Source: Arcuatula senhousia (taxonomy: Eukaryota; Mollusca; Bivalvia; Mytilida; Mytilidae). From it: a stretch of DNA of 64,000 nucleotides. The position numbers were made by a program, and so were the translations under genes. The notes below the pieces were generated by a model. That model made no database searches. It saw only the letters and a list, made by a program, of their open reading frames with translations, and was not told the DNA's origin. Positions 49,101 to 60,580 of the stretch are shown piece after piece (position 1 is the first letter of the stretch; each line of letters starts with the position of its first letter). The stretch spans positions 21,532,001 through 21,596,000 of the forward strand of contig OZ020317.1 of the NCBI GenBank assembly GCA_963971305.1. The letters are read 5' to 3'.

Positions 49101-51431
49101 AATCTGCAATGGAAAACAGCCGTCAGCCTTCAATATGACCCATGGCAGTTGCTTGCCATTTTGCAATAGGCCAATCACCATGGAAATTTTAACGTTTTTG
49201 TAAAATTAACTGCTGAATATGATTAATATCTTTTGATTCAGTTATACCTCGGATTAATTTGTGGCTGGATCTCACAGAGTAAAAAATCGCGGTTATAAAA
49301 TGGTGAGTGGCATACAGGGACAACATTTTCTGACATTTTGCTCAGTAATAACTTATCACAGCTTCTTGATATTTTGTATACCATGTAAACAGCATCAGGG
49401 TTGGGTCCCACAACATACAATTTGATTTCAGGTTTGTAGCTCACCTACTTCCTGTTTAATGATTTCGGCCATTTTTTACTTTGACATATTTTTTTTTAAG
49501 TGCATAAGTCTTGAATTTGTATGTACAACATGATTACAATCTAGAAATAATATACGATAATGCTCACCACAGATTTTTATAAAGTAAATATTCCATTTTA
49601 TGTAAATCTATTTTAAACATTTTAAAAATTGTAAACCATTTCCTGTTGACAACTTGTACAAACATCACTCTTATATATTTGCTTAGTCATGCAAGTGCAA
49701 CACCACGTTGCTTAAAAGTACATGGTTGTATTCCTGGTAATTGATCTTTTTAGTAGCTTTTGCTTCCTGGTTTTGTAGATAAATTTATTCTTTTGATGTT
49801 AATGAGTAGAGCAATTCCTTGCAGTTCAAAAGATGCATAGCAGATATGTTCAAGGATGTGATATAAGCAGATTTGAAACAAGGTTTTAAAAAAAAATGTT
49901 TGTTTCCTACTTCCTGACGATCATTATTTTTTGTCACCCTTCCTCAAAGACTTTGCTGACATTTTGGATAATATAAAGCACTGTTGACTCTAAATAATTT
50001 TTAAAAAATAATAATATGTCTGTTTCCTACTTTCTGACGATCATTATTTTTGTCACCCTACCTCAAAGACTTTGCTGACATTTTGGATAATATAAAGCAC
50101 TGTTGCATTGACTCTAAATAATTTTCAAAAATAAAAAAAATAATGCCTATAGTATCTATGTATATATACCTACATGTTTTGTGTACCTTATTTTCCAAGG
50201 ACTTGGAAGCAGGGAAAAATGTATATTTTTCCATGAAATAAGTATGATAAGTCAAATATGTAGAATTCCAATACCGGTAATGTTATCTTTAAACATTTAA
50301 AAGTTAATTAAAACAACATATATATGGATATGACTGTAAAGGTTTCATACATGTATGCGGCTCTCTCAGGGTAAAAAAGAGTGATTAAAATGGTTTTTCA
50401 AGGGCCATTTCTGACCCTCAATTGGTTAAAAGTGACCTACATTGACAATTTACCAACAAATAACTATATGACTTTAGAGAAACTATGAATTAAAATTGAC
50501 CAAGACTTTCTTACATGTAAACAAATCCTAGGAAACCTGTTGGGAGACCCTTAGTTGTGAAAAATGATTTAGCTCTTGTTGAAGAGATTTTATATACATA
50601 AAGGAGTATTCAATGTAATTTCAAAAGGTTGTAATAAAATAATTCCTAGATTCTCATTCAAAAAAGTATGTTCAGGAAGGGTTCAAATCGGCCCCATATT
50701 TCTTGACATTAGTATAGAGCGCATTCGTCGACAACATATATTATTTGTCCATCTATTTGTCTTTCAAAAATAAGCTTTATGACACAAAATTGTTTTGGTC
50801 GACGATACGCTTTATGTTTTATTAAGTGATTTCTAACCAAAAATGCTCTAAAATTGCCAAAAATTTATAAATTTCATCAAATCATATGATTTTTAGGCAA
50901 GTATTCTCCAAGCTGCTGAATGTTTTGAACCTAGTTTTTGTTATTTCTCAAATTACAGTATTTAAAAACATATTCGGCAGTAATTTCAGAAAGTTTACTC
51001 CGAGTTGAAATTTCGGGCCAATTTTGGTTCTAACCAAATCTACTCCTCTTGAAAATATGTGGTTGGAGGGCAAATTTTACTTTTTTTTATCTATTTTGAT
51101 CAAATGCTTTGCCATTTTAAAGGAAATTGACCAAAAATGAACACAATATGCCCCCCCCCCCCCCCCAAAAAAAAAAAAAAAAAAAAATAGATAATTTTTT
51201 TTTTTCAGGTGGCTGAAAAAAATCTGGTCATAATTACTAAAAAGGAAGACAGCTCATTTTATTTTTTTTCTTGCAGAAGAAGGTCAAGAAGTTGAGGAAT
51301 CAGATGATGTGGAAGTCATAGAACAAGTGGAAGACCCCAACACATCTTTAGAAGAGGGAGAAAGCATACTGGTTCAAAGTGATGATGGAACAGTAACAAC
51401 AGTCACATATGTACAACAACAGGCAGGGTGA
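43192..51431 (+). CDS. Sp1-4: Sp1-4-type zinc-finger transcription factor (complete, 7 coding exons)
   Basis: It binds GC/GT boxes and activates RNA polymerase II promoters. Exons: 43192-43254, 43366-45031, 45525-45717, 46142-46234, 47322-47422, 48900-49019 and 51277-51431, all GT-AG and in phase (796 residues). The second exon starts with the Sp box ([15 protein letters not shown]), then a long Gln/Ser/Thr-rich transactivation region with a short poly-Q. Exon 3 holds the buttonhead box ([13 protein letters not shown]). Three C2H2 fingers follow: [39 protein letters not shown] and [17 protein letters not shown], with the standard Sp contact residues. An acidic tail ([20 protein letters not shown]) ends at UGA. 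The large Q-rich exon and short distance from btd box to fingers place it in the Sp1-4 rather than the Sp5-9 group. ATG 43192 is chosen because it gives the usual short N-terminus; the frame is open further upstream. Confidence 0.95.
46383..46980 (+). mobile_element. Tandem-repeat element, family 5, in an Sp intron
   Basis: It starts TTATCCCCTAATCGAGGAAG with GGGGG closing the hairpin, then 'ttacctgtgtccatcctgc'. Three or four monomers of about 130-150 bp follow with 'tttactcataactgagaaagtattactcctaggttgctgatat' and 'catccacttcctgtttcccgaaaac'. The 3' terminus was not found, so it may be truncated. Confidence 0.5.
47425..47640 (+). repeat. Duplicated 3' edge and donor of the Sp second-finger exon
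   Basis: 'accagatcagatgaactccaaagacatagaagaactcacacaggttagtcc' at 47480-47530 repeats the exon end and donor at 47376-47430 with three changes. 'ttaccaattaccagatcagatgg' near 47620 starts a third, incomplete copy. The spacers 'tctcctaacccattac' are repeated too. Use of the second donor would read through a UAG, so it is a decoy or remnant. Confidence 0.8.
47797..48490 (-). pseudogene. 5'-truncated non-LTR retrotransposon (3' end) in an Sp intron
   Basis: On the minus strand the frame runs from about 48480 to 47958: [40 protein letters not shown] and [20 protein letters not shown], then [12 protein letters not shown]. This CxxC...HFLxxC motif is the C-terminal zinc-knuckle-like region found after the RT domain of many invertebrate LINEs. 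The copy ends in tandem TATGTTC units (47797-47830 on the plus strand as GAACATA). RT and endonuclease are absent, so it is a dead-on-arrival insertion, antisense to Sp. Confidence 0.8.
49031..49170 (-). repeat. Truncated 3'-tail copy of the Naiad Penelope-like element
   Basis: The segment 'aatagaaaataatgagttgtggaataagtgta' to 'gccattttgcaatagg' aligns over about 140 bp with the reverse complement of the 3' end of the 56998-61125 element, up to its 'gcaattggcccatgg'. It begins 12 bp after an Sp exon donor. Confidence 0.7.
49255..49480 (+). repeat. Solitary core unit of the tandem-element family
   Basis: 'tcagtaataacttatcacagcttcttgatattttgtatacc', 'gcatcagggttgggtcccac' and ACTTCCTGTTTAATG match the 30180-30350 unit. 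Intronic in Sp. Confidence 0.55.
49880..50115. repeat. Two-copy tandem repeat, period about 127 bp
   Basis: 'gtttcctacttcctgacgatcattatttttgtcaccct' followed by 'cctcaaagactttgctgacattttggataatataaagcactgttg' occurs twice (about 49903 and 50030) with few differences. Intron of Sp; no function seen. Confidence 0.75.
51150..51187. repeat. Poly-C/poly-A tract
   Basis: A run of about 16 C directly followed by about 23 A, in the last Sp intron about 90 bp before the acceptor. A simple repeat that is likely length-variable. Confidence 0.8.
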
Positions 51432-52800
51432 CCAGTAGTTACCATGACAATAACAACAATAAACAAACTGGTTCCCCCTTACCAGATGACTACATCCAGT
51501 TACCAGTTGTTGCTATGGAAACAGACTGTAGCTAGAACATTGTAGTGCTATTTGCATTCCTAACAAAGATGCATTATGGAATCTCAAATAAAAAAGATCA
51601 AATATATTGTAATTAAAATTAAAATAACTTGCTTACAACATCTTACCAAAATTTATTTTGGTCCAGTGTTCGGACATGGTCAATATGGCACTGTGCTGTA
51701 TGGTAAAATTTGTGATAGTACAAATATTAATACATGTAGTTTAATGTCACAGTGCTACATGTATTTTTTGCAGACAAAAGCACTTCTTGCCATAGTCATA
51801 TAGATTTTTTAAGGAGTATATTGTTAGTCTTAAGATTTATACGTTTTAAAATGTACAACTACATGTACACCTAATTTATGATATGACTTATACATAGACT
51901 TACTTTTTAATGACATGTTTAATGGTCTATAATAGACTATTTATTTTTATACTTTACCTTTAAAATTTACTTCAAAGTTTATACACATACAAATGTACAG
52001 TTTGTATCATTGGATTTCTACATTGAATGCATGTTTTAAATCAGTCAAATAATGATAATTTAGATTCAGATATAAAAATAGAAAACACTTATATTCTTTT
52101 ATTGTTTATTTAAAGTCTGTGATACCAAAATTTTACCAAAATAAATATATTTCACCACCATGTGTCCAGCTTGGAATTTTTTCTTGGGGAACTTTTGGCT
52201 AGTAGAGCACTTTGTAGGCAAGCTTGCAATTTACCAAGAATGCTTTTCTGTTGGGTATTAAAGAAAATTCAAACACAAAATTTTGTTTTATACTATAAGA
52301 TTTTTGTACATCATCAATTTATTACACTTAACCTGCATAGTAGGGATACTGTAAGCAATTTTATTTTTGTGACTAGTATATTTCGTGTTTGTGAGTTAGA
52401 GGGCAATTTCGCGAAAAAAAGCATAATATTACCCTTGAAAATGAGTTGATTTAAGATGATTTATTTTTGCAAATTTCTGTTCCTTGAAATCCATGAATAT
52501 AAATCTTTCACAAAAATTAGTTGGTTTACAGTCTATAGTGATAGGATATCTATTTATCCTTCCTTTCTTCAAAAATGTCCATCATCATTTCTCTTAAACT
52601 ACTCAATGGATTATTGTGAAACTTTTAAAGAATGAATGTGATTAACATGCTATGAGTATTTGCTCTGGCTTTTTTGATAATTCAACTAGAAGGTTTATAT
52701 TGTGATGTGTGAATCACTGTCATTCTTATTTAAACTGATGTACTTTATTAACTGTTGATATTGTTTATATATAATTTGTTTCACATGTTGATAATAAACT
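51432..52800 (+). other. Sp 3' UTR and flank
   Basis: Non-coding after the Sp stop. AATAAA motifs near 52139 and 52793 are candidate polyadenylation signals; which is used cannot be told. About 52347-52546 is an eroded TA-type MITE (tactgtaagcaattttatttttgtg...cacaaaaattagttggtttacagt). Confidence 0.45.
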
Positions 52801-53360
52801 GACATAACTTAAAATTTCTTGTAAGATACATAATTCCACTTTTGAACTGAAATTTTGCTTTTGGATTTTATCAAAGTGACGCGTTATTACGTGATACACT
52901 CCATTTCTGTTATTTTTGTACCGTGTCAGTCTGTCCCAAAAGTTTTTTCCGATGATAACTTGAAAATGTGTTAAGGGATTTAAATGATATTTTGCACAGC
53001 TATTTGACTAGATAAAATACAGGTCCGGTTCAATTATCAGGATGATAAAAAAGTATCTACTTTTGGGGCTTGATAAATTTTCAAAATCTTCACAATGCTG
53101 AAATGTTCTGGTCTAAGAATGATAACTCATTTCTCTCTATTACATATATAAAATGTGGCGGGGTATCATTTGATGTCCCATCAGATACCCTATTTTTCTT
53201 ATTTTTGTTAGTCATTCCAACATTGAAGGAAAACCAAATTTTTCATTGTTTTATATGACAGAGTTGTTCTACCTTGAAGTCAAATCCACAATAATAAAAA
53301 AGAAAAAAACTCACAAAACACAACTTTAATGCAATTGACCAGGCAAAACATATGATAATA

Positions 53361-53637
53361 CACAGGCAAATTTGACTCACATGAGTTTCATGTGAATCAA
53401 GCTTATATGTGATATTCATGTGAATCTCACGTGAATTTCACATGAAAATCACACGAGTTTCACATGAAACCAGCTCACAAGAAAATGATGTGAACATTTC
53501 ACATGGAATTGATGTGAAGTAATTTCATGTGAGATTTGCGTGAACTTTTTCATGTGAGTTTCACGTATAAGCTGGATTTGGGTGAATTTCATGTGATTTT
53601 TTTCATGTGAAACTCATATGAGTGAAATTTGCCTGTG
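53361..53637. mobile_element. TA-flanked MITE built of TTCATGTGAA-type palindromes
   Basis: The termini CACAGGCAAATTTGACTCAC and its imperfect mirror (GAGTGAAATTTGCCTGTG) are flanked by TA (53359-53360 and 53638-53639). The interior is a chain of about fifteen TCATGTGA/TCACATGA variants in both orientations. The truncated Penelope-like copy begins 24 bp after its right end. Confidence 0.8.
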
Positions 53638-53661
53638 TAGGACATTGCACCAAGAAGTTTT

Positions 53662-56600
53662 GTAGGTATTTGTCGAAAAGAACTTCTGAACATCTGTATC
53701 GCTTTCGCCGCTTTAAAAAGTATAAATGCTATCTTTATCAACACTTACATAAACACAACCACAACATTAAGTATATTAAAGTTCAGCCACTTGAAATTAT
53801 TAATAGAGATTTACATTTAAGTAAAAGACAGTTTCGTAGAGAAAGACGACTTGCTGAACTTGATTGGATCAAAAAATTACAAACCGCATACCCTCTGGGT
53901 CTTAACGATAACATCATGGGACAGGGTAGCATATCAAGATCATCAAACATAAATGTCATGAATTTAGTGATTCCTCGTAAACGGAACAAACGGTCGCATG
54001 GTAAACGAATAAATCGTAATGTCAGAAAACAACACCGCTCTGACTCAAGTATTACTGATCTTATTAAAATCTTTAAAAATAATGGACGTCATCATCTGTT
54101 TTGTAAATTATGTTCAATACCCATTTCTAAATTAAACAGTATCCGTTTGGAATGTAGTACTATATCTCATGCAAGTCCATTATATGAAGGTGCACTCATC
54201 ATCTCTTCTTTTTGTTATTATAAACTGTTTCCCAAAATTGAAAACCCAGAAGACCACATTCGACATTTTATAAAATTAACCTACATTAATAGAGGACTTG
54301 ACTTCATAAATATATCTAGTATATTTATGGATCCTAATATTCAAGATCTCATTCCACCTTATTTTTCTAATACCGAACCACCTATTGTATCTTATAAATA
54401 TAAGAAACCTACACGTAACATTATTTTTAACTATACAACAACTACAACTGATGAAGAACTAGACACGAATATTCCTTTAACATGCGACTGTACTAAATCT
54501 GATTTCAGATATGCTCCTTGTGATCATGTTGTTACCGGAGACCTTTCAATCGTCAATGACCCAGAGGTTATCAATTTCTTGAAAAAAGGACCAAAGTTTA
54601 GACCACCTACTAAAATTAATTGGAATTCCTGCCTAAATTGTATCAAAACTTCCCTTCTCTCTTATTGCAAATCTTGGATCAGGAGAGAAGGGGCCGACTC
54701 AAAATCTCTAGACCGTTTTATTAATAAATTTATGGCAATTGTTCAACTCAGAATTAGCCAATTTCAAAATTCATTTGTAGATTTTAGGCCTAATACTTAC
54801 CTTAATAGAATAAAGTCAAAAATCCGTTTACTTGGTTTGCGATACGTGTTTGTTCCCGCCGACAAAGCAGCTAACAATGTCGTTGTGGTATGAAGAAAGT
54901 ATTACCTTGAGGTTTTAATGCACGAAATAAAAAATTCGAACACTTTCGTTCCCGTGCATTCGACAGAATCAGGTATCATTGACGATCATATCATAGCGAC
55001 CACAGCACTTCGAGTTGCCCCGACATACTTTAAATTACCTACTATGTACTGGATACCTAAATTGCACAAAAATCCATATAAATCTCGTTTTATCTCTGCT
55101 TCAAGTAAGTGTTCTTTAACCCATATTTCCAAAGTTCTATCACTTACTTTAACTACTATGAAGGAATTTATTATTCAATACTGTGAAAGGGTATTCGAAA
55201 ACAGTGGAATTAATTATTTTTGGAGTGTAAAAAATTCTCTTGATGTTTTGGACAAGCTTCGTGCTTTTGAAAATACTTTTCATACCGTTGATAGTTACGA
55301 TTTTTCTACTTTATATACTAACCTTCCACATAATCTGATTAAAAAGAAATTTGAATATTTGGTTAAATGGTGTTTTGACAAATCTAAAAGTGATTATATC
55401 TGTTCTAGAGTTTCAAAATCATTTAGTAAATCATTTTTTAGTAACGAGACTCAAAAGGGTTACATCAACTGGACTGATGCAGAAACTATTACTGCTCTAA
55501 ATTATTTGTTAGATAATATTTACATACGTTTTGGTAAACAAATGTATCGCCAAATTATTGGTATTCCTATGGGTACTAATTGTGCGCCACTTATAGCCGA
55601 CCTTTTCCTATACTGTTATGAATCACAATTTATGGCTAAATTACAAAAAGACCCGAACAAACAGAACCTAATCGAAACTTTCAATTATACTTTTAGATAT
55701 TTAGATGACATTCTTGCACTCAACAATCCTTCATTTTCTAATTTTATTACAGATATCTATCCTTCTGAATTAACCTTGAACAAATCTAACGTCACCGGTG
55801 ATAGATGTCCTTTTTTAGATTTAAATTTAAGTATTATTGACGGAAAATTACATACCAAAGTATATGATAAACGTGACGACTTTACCTTCCCTATTATAAA
55901 TTTTCCTTTTCTTGAAGGAGATGTTCCACTAGCGCCGTCATACGGGGTTTACATTTCACAGTTAGTAAGATATGCTCGGATCTGCAGTTGTGTTTCTGAT
56001 TTTAATAATAAAAACCGTTTTATTACTGAAAAATTATTAAAACAAGGTTATCGATACCACAAATTAGTAAAATCTTTTTCTAAATTCTTCCACAAGTATC
56101 GATCTCTTATTGAAAAATTTAATTGTACACGTCACTTTCTTATAGTGAAAGGAATATCACATCCTGTATTTTATGGTAATGTTTTTTATAAAGCTCACAA
56201 ATTTAAAAGCAATCCAATAGAAATGAAAAATTGGCTTCAAAATTTATTACGGAAAGGATATGAAATGAATATCTTGGTTAAATCTTTGAATTTAGTGTTT
56301 TTTGGCAGAAATATTGAAAACTTAATACTCGCTTTAAAACCTCCATAAACGTTTTTACTATTGTCATTTTTAAGCATTATAGCGATCAAGCGTGTCGGTT
56401 TTGTGTGATGACACTTCACTAAATCATTATTGCTTGAAGTGTTGTGTCGGATTTATTATCGATACGTTTGATTTTTTTACATCAGTCGATTGATGATTCT
56501 CAGCTAGCTGTCAGTAACAGCGAGTGTTCTATAGAGAGTTCCTTTACCGTCCTTTTGTTTGTTCTTGTTTTTTGTCTTAGGTTCTCTCTAGTAGAATTGG

Positions 56601-56997
56601 ACTTTGATCGATTTGATTTTTATTGTGTGTTTAGTTTTTGTGCTTTGTCTAGGAATATTGATAGGGGGAAGGTTGGGCCCAAAAAACTAGTTTAACCCCG
56701 CCACATATTACATGTGCCTGTCCTAAGCCAGGAATCCTTGACAAAGCTTTCGTTTGTACTTGTCTTTTTGATGTTTTCTGTTCCTTGTTTAAGAAGGGGG
56801 TCTATCTGTGACTATTTCAGGGCTGGATTTGAATTATATGCATCTTATTTAGACCATGGGCCAATTGCATAACCGCGAGCAGTGCCAAATGGCCTCGTTG
56901 AAGGCTGCTGGCGGTTGTCCATTGTGGTTTTTCTAGATTGCCGTTTAGTTGTGGGCTGTGTCGCGTACACTTATTCCACATCTCTTTATTTTCTATT
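53662..56997 (+). mobile_element. 5'-truncated Naiad Penelope-like copy (pseudo-LTR)
   Basis: This 3336-bp segment is the same as 57790-61125, with an offset of 4128 bp, and no difference was noticed in the stretches compared; all translated frames are identical. It starts inside the GIY-YIG domain (YLSKRTSEHLYRF) and so lacks the start codon, the upstream zinc-binding region and four of the five UGA codons. The remaining UGA is at 54891-54893, between the frame 53663-54890 and the frame 54894-56348, which contains the complete RT. Truncated-then-full head-to-tail copies are the typical pseudo-LTR structure of Penelope-like elements. It cannot make a full protein alone but may supply the promoter or 5' region for the full copy. 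Confidence 0.9.
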
Positions 56998-57383
56998 TTT
57001 TGCAGAGTTTGTCTCCTGTGCCGTGTGGATGCTGTAAAACGTATCCCCGTGCTTGAGGTGTATGCTCTTATATATTTTAATGATGGTAATTTTTGTGTGC
57101 GAGATAGCTTTCAATATTTTCAACCACCTTGTACTTATATTACATCTCTATTTTTTTGCCCACTTCTACAATTAACTAAATTGTCTTGCTTTATTCTACT
57201 AATCCCTGTATTTGTTTCCCTGTTGTCGCGTGTATTATGAACCTTGTCGGGAATCACTAGTAGTTTTAGCAAGACTATTTTAACTGTGGTACTTTTTTTA
57301 TTATATAATGCTGAATGCATATATTTTTCGGTCCCGTCCTGTTTTGTCATGGAACATCCCCTTCTCTCCTTACAACCTTAATC

Positions 57384-60300
57384 ATGATTTTACGAAATGG
57401 TAAAAAATACAACAACTCAAAACCACAAGCTAGGATATCCACATCCAACAATAACCTTCAATCTAATATAACCAGCCACTCTTCCTATACCGTAAATTCT
57501 TTTAAACCATCAGTCCAATCATCAAATACAAAACAACAAAAGAATCTTAATAACACATGCAATACGTTTAATAGCTCTTTTCGTGGATATCCTAAAGTCT
57601 TACCCTGTAGTGCTTCGAAATGACAAACGTGAAACAGGTTAATCAGAAACACCACTGTTACATCTAGTATAAATGGACGAACTTTCTCTACTAAATTGAC
57701 CCAAGATGTTAACTGACGCACAACAAATTTAATTTATTTAATATCTTGATCCGAACCTAATTGTAATATTCAGTATGTCGGGGAGACGGGTAGGTATTTG
57801 TCGAAAAGAACTTCTGAACATCTGTATCGCTTTCGCCGCTTTAAAAAGTATAAATGCTATCTTTATCAACACTTACATAAACACAACCACAACATTAAGT
57901 ATATTAAAGTTCAGCCACTTGAAATTATTAATAGAGATTTACATTTAAGTAAAAGACAGTTTCGTAGAGAAAGACGACTTGCTGAACTTGATTGGATCAA
58001 AAAATTACAAACCGCATACCCTCTGGGTCTTAACGATAACATCATGGGACAGGGTAGCATATCAAGATCATCAAACATAAATGTCATGAATTTAGTGATT
58101 CCTCGTAAACGGAACAAACGGTCGCATGGTAAACGAATAAATCGTAATGTCAGAAAACAACACCGCTCTGACTCAAGTATTACTGATCTTATTAAAATCT
58201 TTAAAAATAATGGACGTCATCATCTGTTTTGTAAATTATGTTCAATACCCATTTCTAAATTAAACAGTATCCGTTTGGAATGTAGTACTATATCTCATGC
58301 AAGTCCATTATATGAAGGTGCACTCATCATCTCTTCTTTTTGTTATTATAAACTGTTTCCCAAAATTGAAAACCCAGAAGACCACATTCGACATTTTATA
58401 AAATTAACCTACATTAATAGAGGACTTGACTTCATAAATATATCTAGTATATTTATGGATCCTAATATTCAAGATCTCATTCCACCTTATTTTTCTAATA
58501 CCGAACCACCTATTGTATCTTATAAATATAAGAAACCTACACGTAACATTATTTTTAACTATACAACAACTACAACTGATGAAGAACTAGACACGAATAT
58601 TCCTTTAACATGCGACTGTACTAAATCTGATTTCAGATATGCTCCTTGTGATCATGTTGTTACCGGAGACCTTTCAATCGTCAATGACCCAGAGGTTATC
58701 AATTTCTTGAAAAAAGGACCAAAGTTTAGACCACCTACTAAAATTAATTGGAATTCCTGCCTAAATTGTATCAAAACTTCCCTTCTCTCTTATTGCAAAT
58801 CTTGGATCAGGAGAGAAGGGGCCGACTCAAAATCTCTAGACCGTTTTATTAATAAATTTATGGCAATTGTTCAACTCAGAATTAGCCAATTTCAAAATTC
58901 ATTTGTAGATTTTAGGCCTAATACTTACCTTAATAGAATAAAGTCAAAAATCCGTTTACTTGGTTTGCGATACGTGTTTGTTCCCGCCGACAAAGCAGCT
59001 AACAATGTCGTTGTGGTATGAAGAAAGTATTACCTTGAGGTTTTAATGCACGAAATAAAAAATTCGAACACTTTCGTTCCCGTGCATTCGACAGAATCAG
59101 GTATCATTGACGATCATATCATAGCGACCACAGCACTTCGAGTTGCCCCGACATACTTTAAATTACCTACTATGTACTGGATACCTAAATTGCACAAAAA
59201 TCCATATAAATCTCGTTTTATCTCTGCTTCAAGTAAGTGTTCTTTAACCCATATTTCCAAAGTTCTATCACTTACTTTAACTACTATGAAGGAATTTATT
59301 ATTCAATACTGTGAAAGGGTATTCGAAAACAGTGGAATTAATTATTTTTGGAGTGTAAAAAATTCTCTTGATGTTTTGGACAAGCTTCGTGCTTTTGAAA
59401 ATACTTTTCATACCGTTGATAGTTACGATTTTTCTACTTTATATACTAACCTTCCACATAATCTGATTAAAAAGAAATTTGAATATTTGGTTAAATGGTG
59501 TTTTGACAAATCTAAAAGTGATTATATCTGTTCTAGAGTTTCAAAATCATTTAGTAAATCATTTTTTAGTAACGAGACTCAAAAGGGTTACATCAACTGG
59601 ACTGATGCAGAAACTATTACTGCTCTAAATTATTTGTTAGATAATATTTACATACGTTTTGGTAAACAAATGTATCGCCAAATTATTGGTATTCCTATGG
59701 GTACTAATTGTGCGCCACTTATAGCCGACCTTTTCCTATACTGTTATGAATCACAATTTATGGCTAAATTACAAAAAGACCCGAACAAACAGAACCTAAT
59801 CGAAACTTTCAATTATACTTTTAGATATTTAGATGACATTCTTGCACTCAACAATCCTTCATTTTCTAATTTTATTACAGATATCTATCCTTCTGAATTA
59901 ACCTTGAACAAATCTAACGTCACCGGTGATAGATGTCCTTTTTTAGATTTAAATTTAAGTATTATTGACGGAAAATTACATACCAAAGTATATGATAAAC
60001 GTGACGACTTTACCTTCCCTATTATAAATTTTCCTTTTCTTGAAGGAGATGTTCCACTAGCGCCGTCATACGGGGTTTACATTTCACAGTTAGTAAGATA
60101 TGCTCGGATCTGCAGTTGTGTTTCTGATTTTAATAATAAAAACCGTTTTATTACTGAAAAATTATTAAAACAAGGTTATCGATACCACAAATTAGTAAAA
60201 TCTTTTTCTAAATTCTTCCACAAGTATCGATCTCTTATTGAAAAATTTAATTGTACACGTCACTTTCTTATAGTGAAAGGAATATCACATCCTGTATTTT

Positions 60301-60476
60301 ATGGTAATGTTTTTTATAAAGCTCACAAATTTAAAAGCAATCCAATAGAAATGAAAAATTGGCTTCAAAATTTATTACGGAAAGGATATGAAATGAATAT
60401 CTTGGTTAAATCTTTGAATTTAGTGTTTTTTGGCAGAAATATTGAAAACTTAATACTCGCTTTAAAACCTCCATAA
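57384..60476 (+). CDS. Naiad Penelope-like protein: GIY-YIG endonuclease plus RT, predicted multi-selenocysteine protein
   Basis: The frame is about 1030 codons and ends at UAA. It has five internal UGAs, at 57621, 57630, 57714, 57747 and 59019, and no other break. The N-terminal part has a short Cys/Sec zinc-binding cluster (PCSASK-U-QT-U), then DVN-U, LIYLIS-U and IQYVGETGRYLSKRTSEHLY, the GIY-YIG core with Arg and His. The linker PLTCDCTKSDFRYAPCDHVV carries the clade's CxC motif with HVVTGDL. NNVVVV-U-RKYYLEVL follows. The RT has MYWIPKLHKNPYKSRFIS, DFSTLYTNLP, GIPMGTNCAPLIADLFLYC, RYLDDILALN (catalytic Asp pair) and CPFLDLNLSI. Clam Naiads are reported to encode selenoproteins with several Sec, and the UGAs here sit where related elements carry Cys. 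ATG 57384 is chosen; another in-frame ATG is at 57315. Translation as Sec is inferred. Confidence 0.88.
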
Positions 60477-60533
60477 ACGTTTTTACTATTGTCATTTTTA
60501 AGCATTATAGCGATCAAGCGTGTCGGTTTTGTG

Positions 60534-60580
60534 TGATGACACTTCACTAAATCATTATTGCTTGAAGTGTTGTGTCGGAT
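60534..60580 (+). promoter_or_regulatory. Weak SECIS-like hairpin in the retroelement 3' UTR
   Basis: TGA at 60534-60536 region, then TGACACTTCA pairing with TGAAGTGTTG (60563-60572, two wobbles), with AA at 60549-60550 near the start of a 16-base apical loop. Spacing of the first TGA to AA (12 nt) suits a SECIS, but the expected GA of the non-Watson-Crick quartet is not directly after the 3' arm. It is a candidate only, 60 bp after the stop; the same sequence is in the truncated copy. Confidence 0.25.

Noticed and set aside
48533..49181. Minus-strand frames of 70-140 codons near the Sp third-finger exon
   Set aside because: Rich in Phe, Leu and Tyr as expected from AT-rich antisense DNA; they overlap a conserved exon and Naiad tail sequence.
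57384..59021. Reading the retroelement as a pseudogene or as two separate genes because of stop codons
   Set aside because: All five interruptions are UGA, none UAA or UAG, the frame never shifts, and each falls at a position where relatives have Cys. Random decay would mix stop types and indels.
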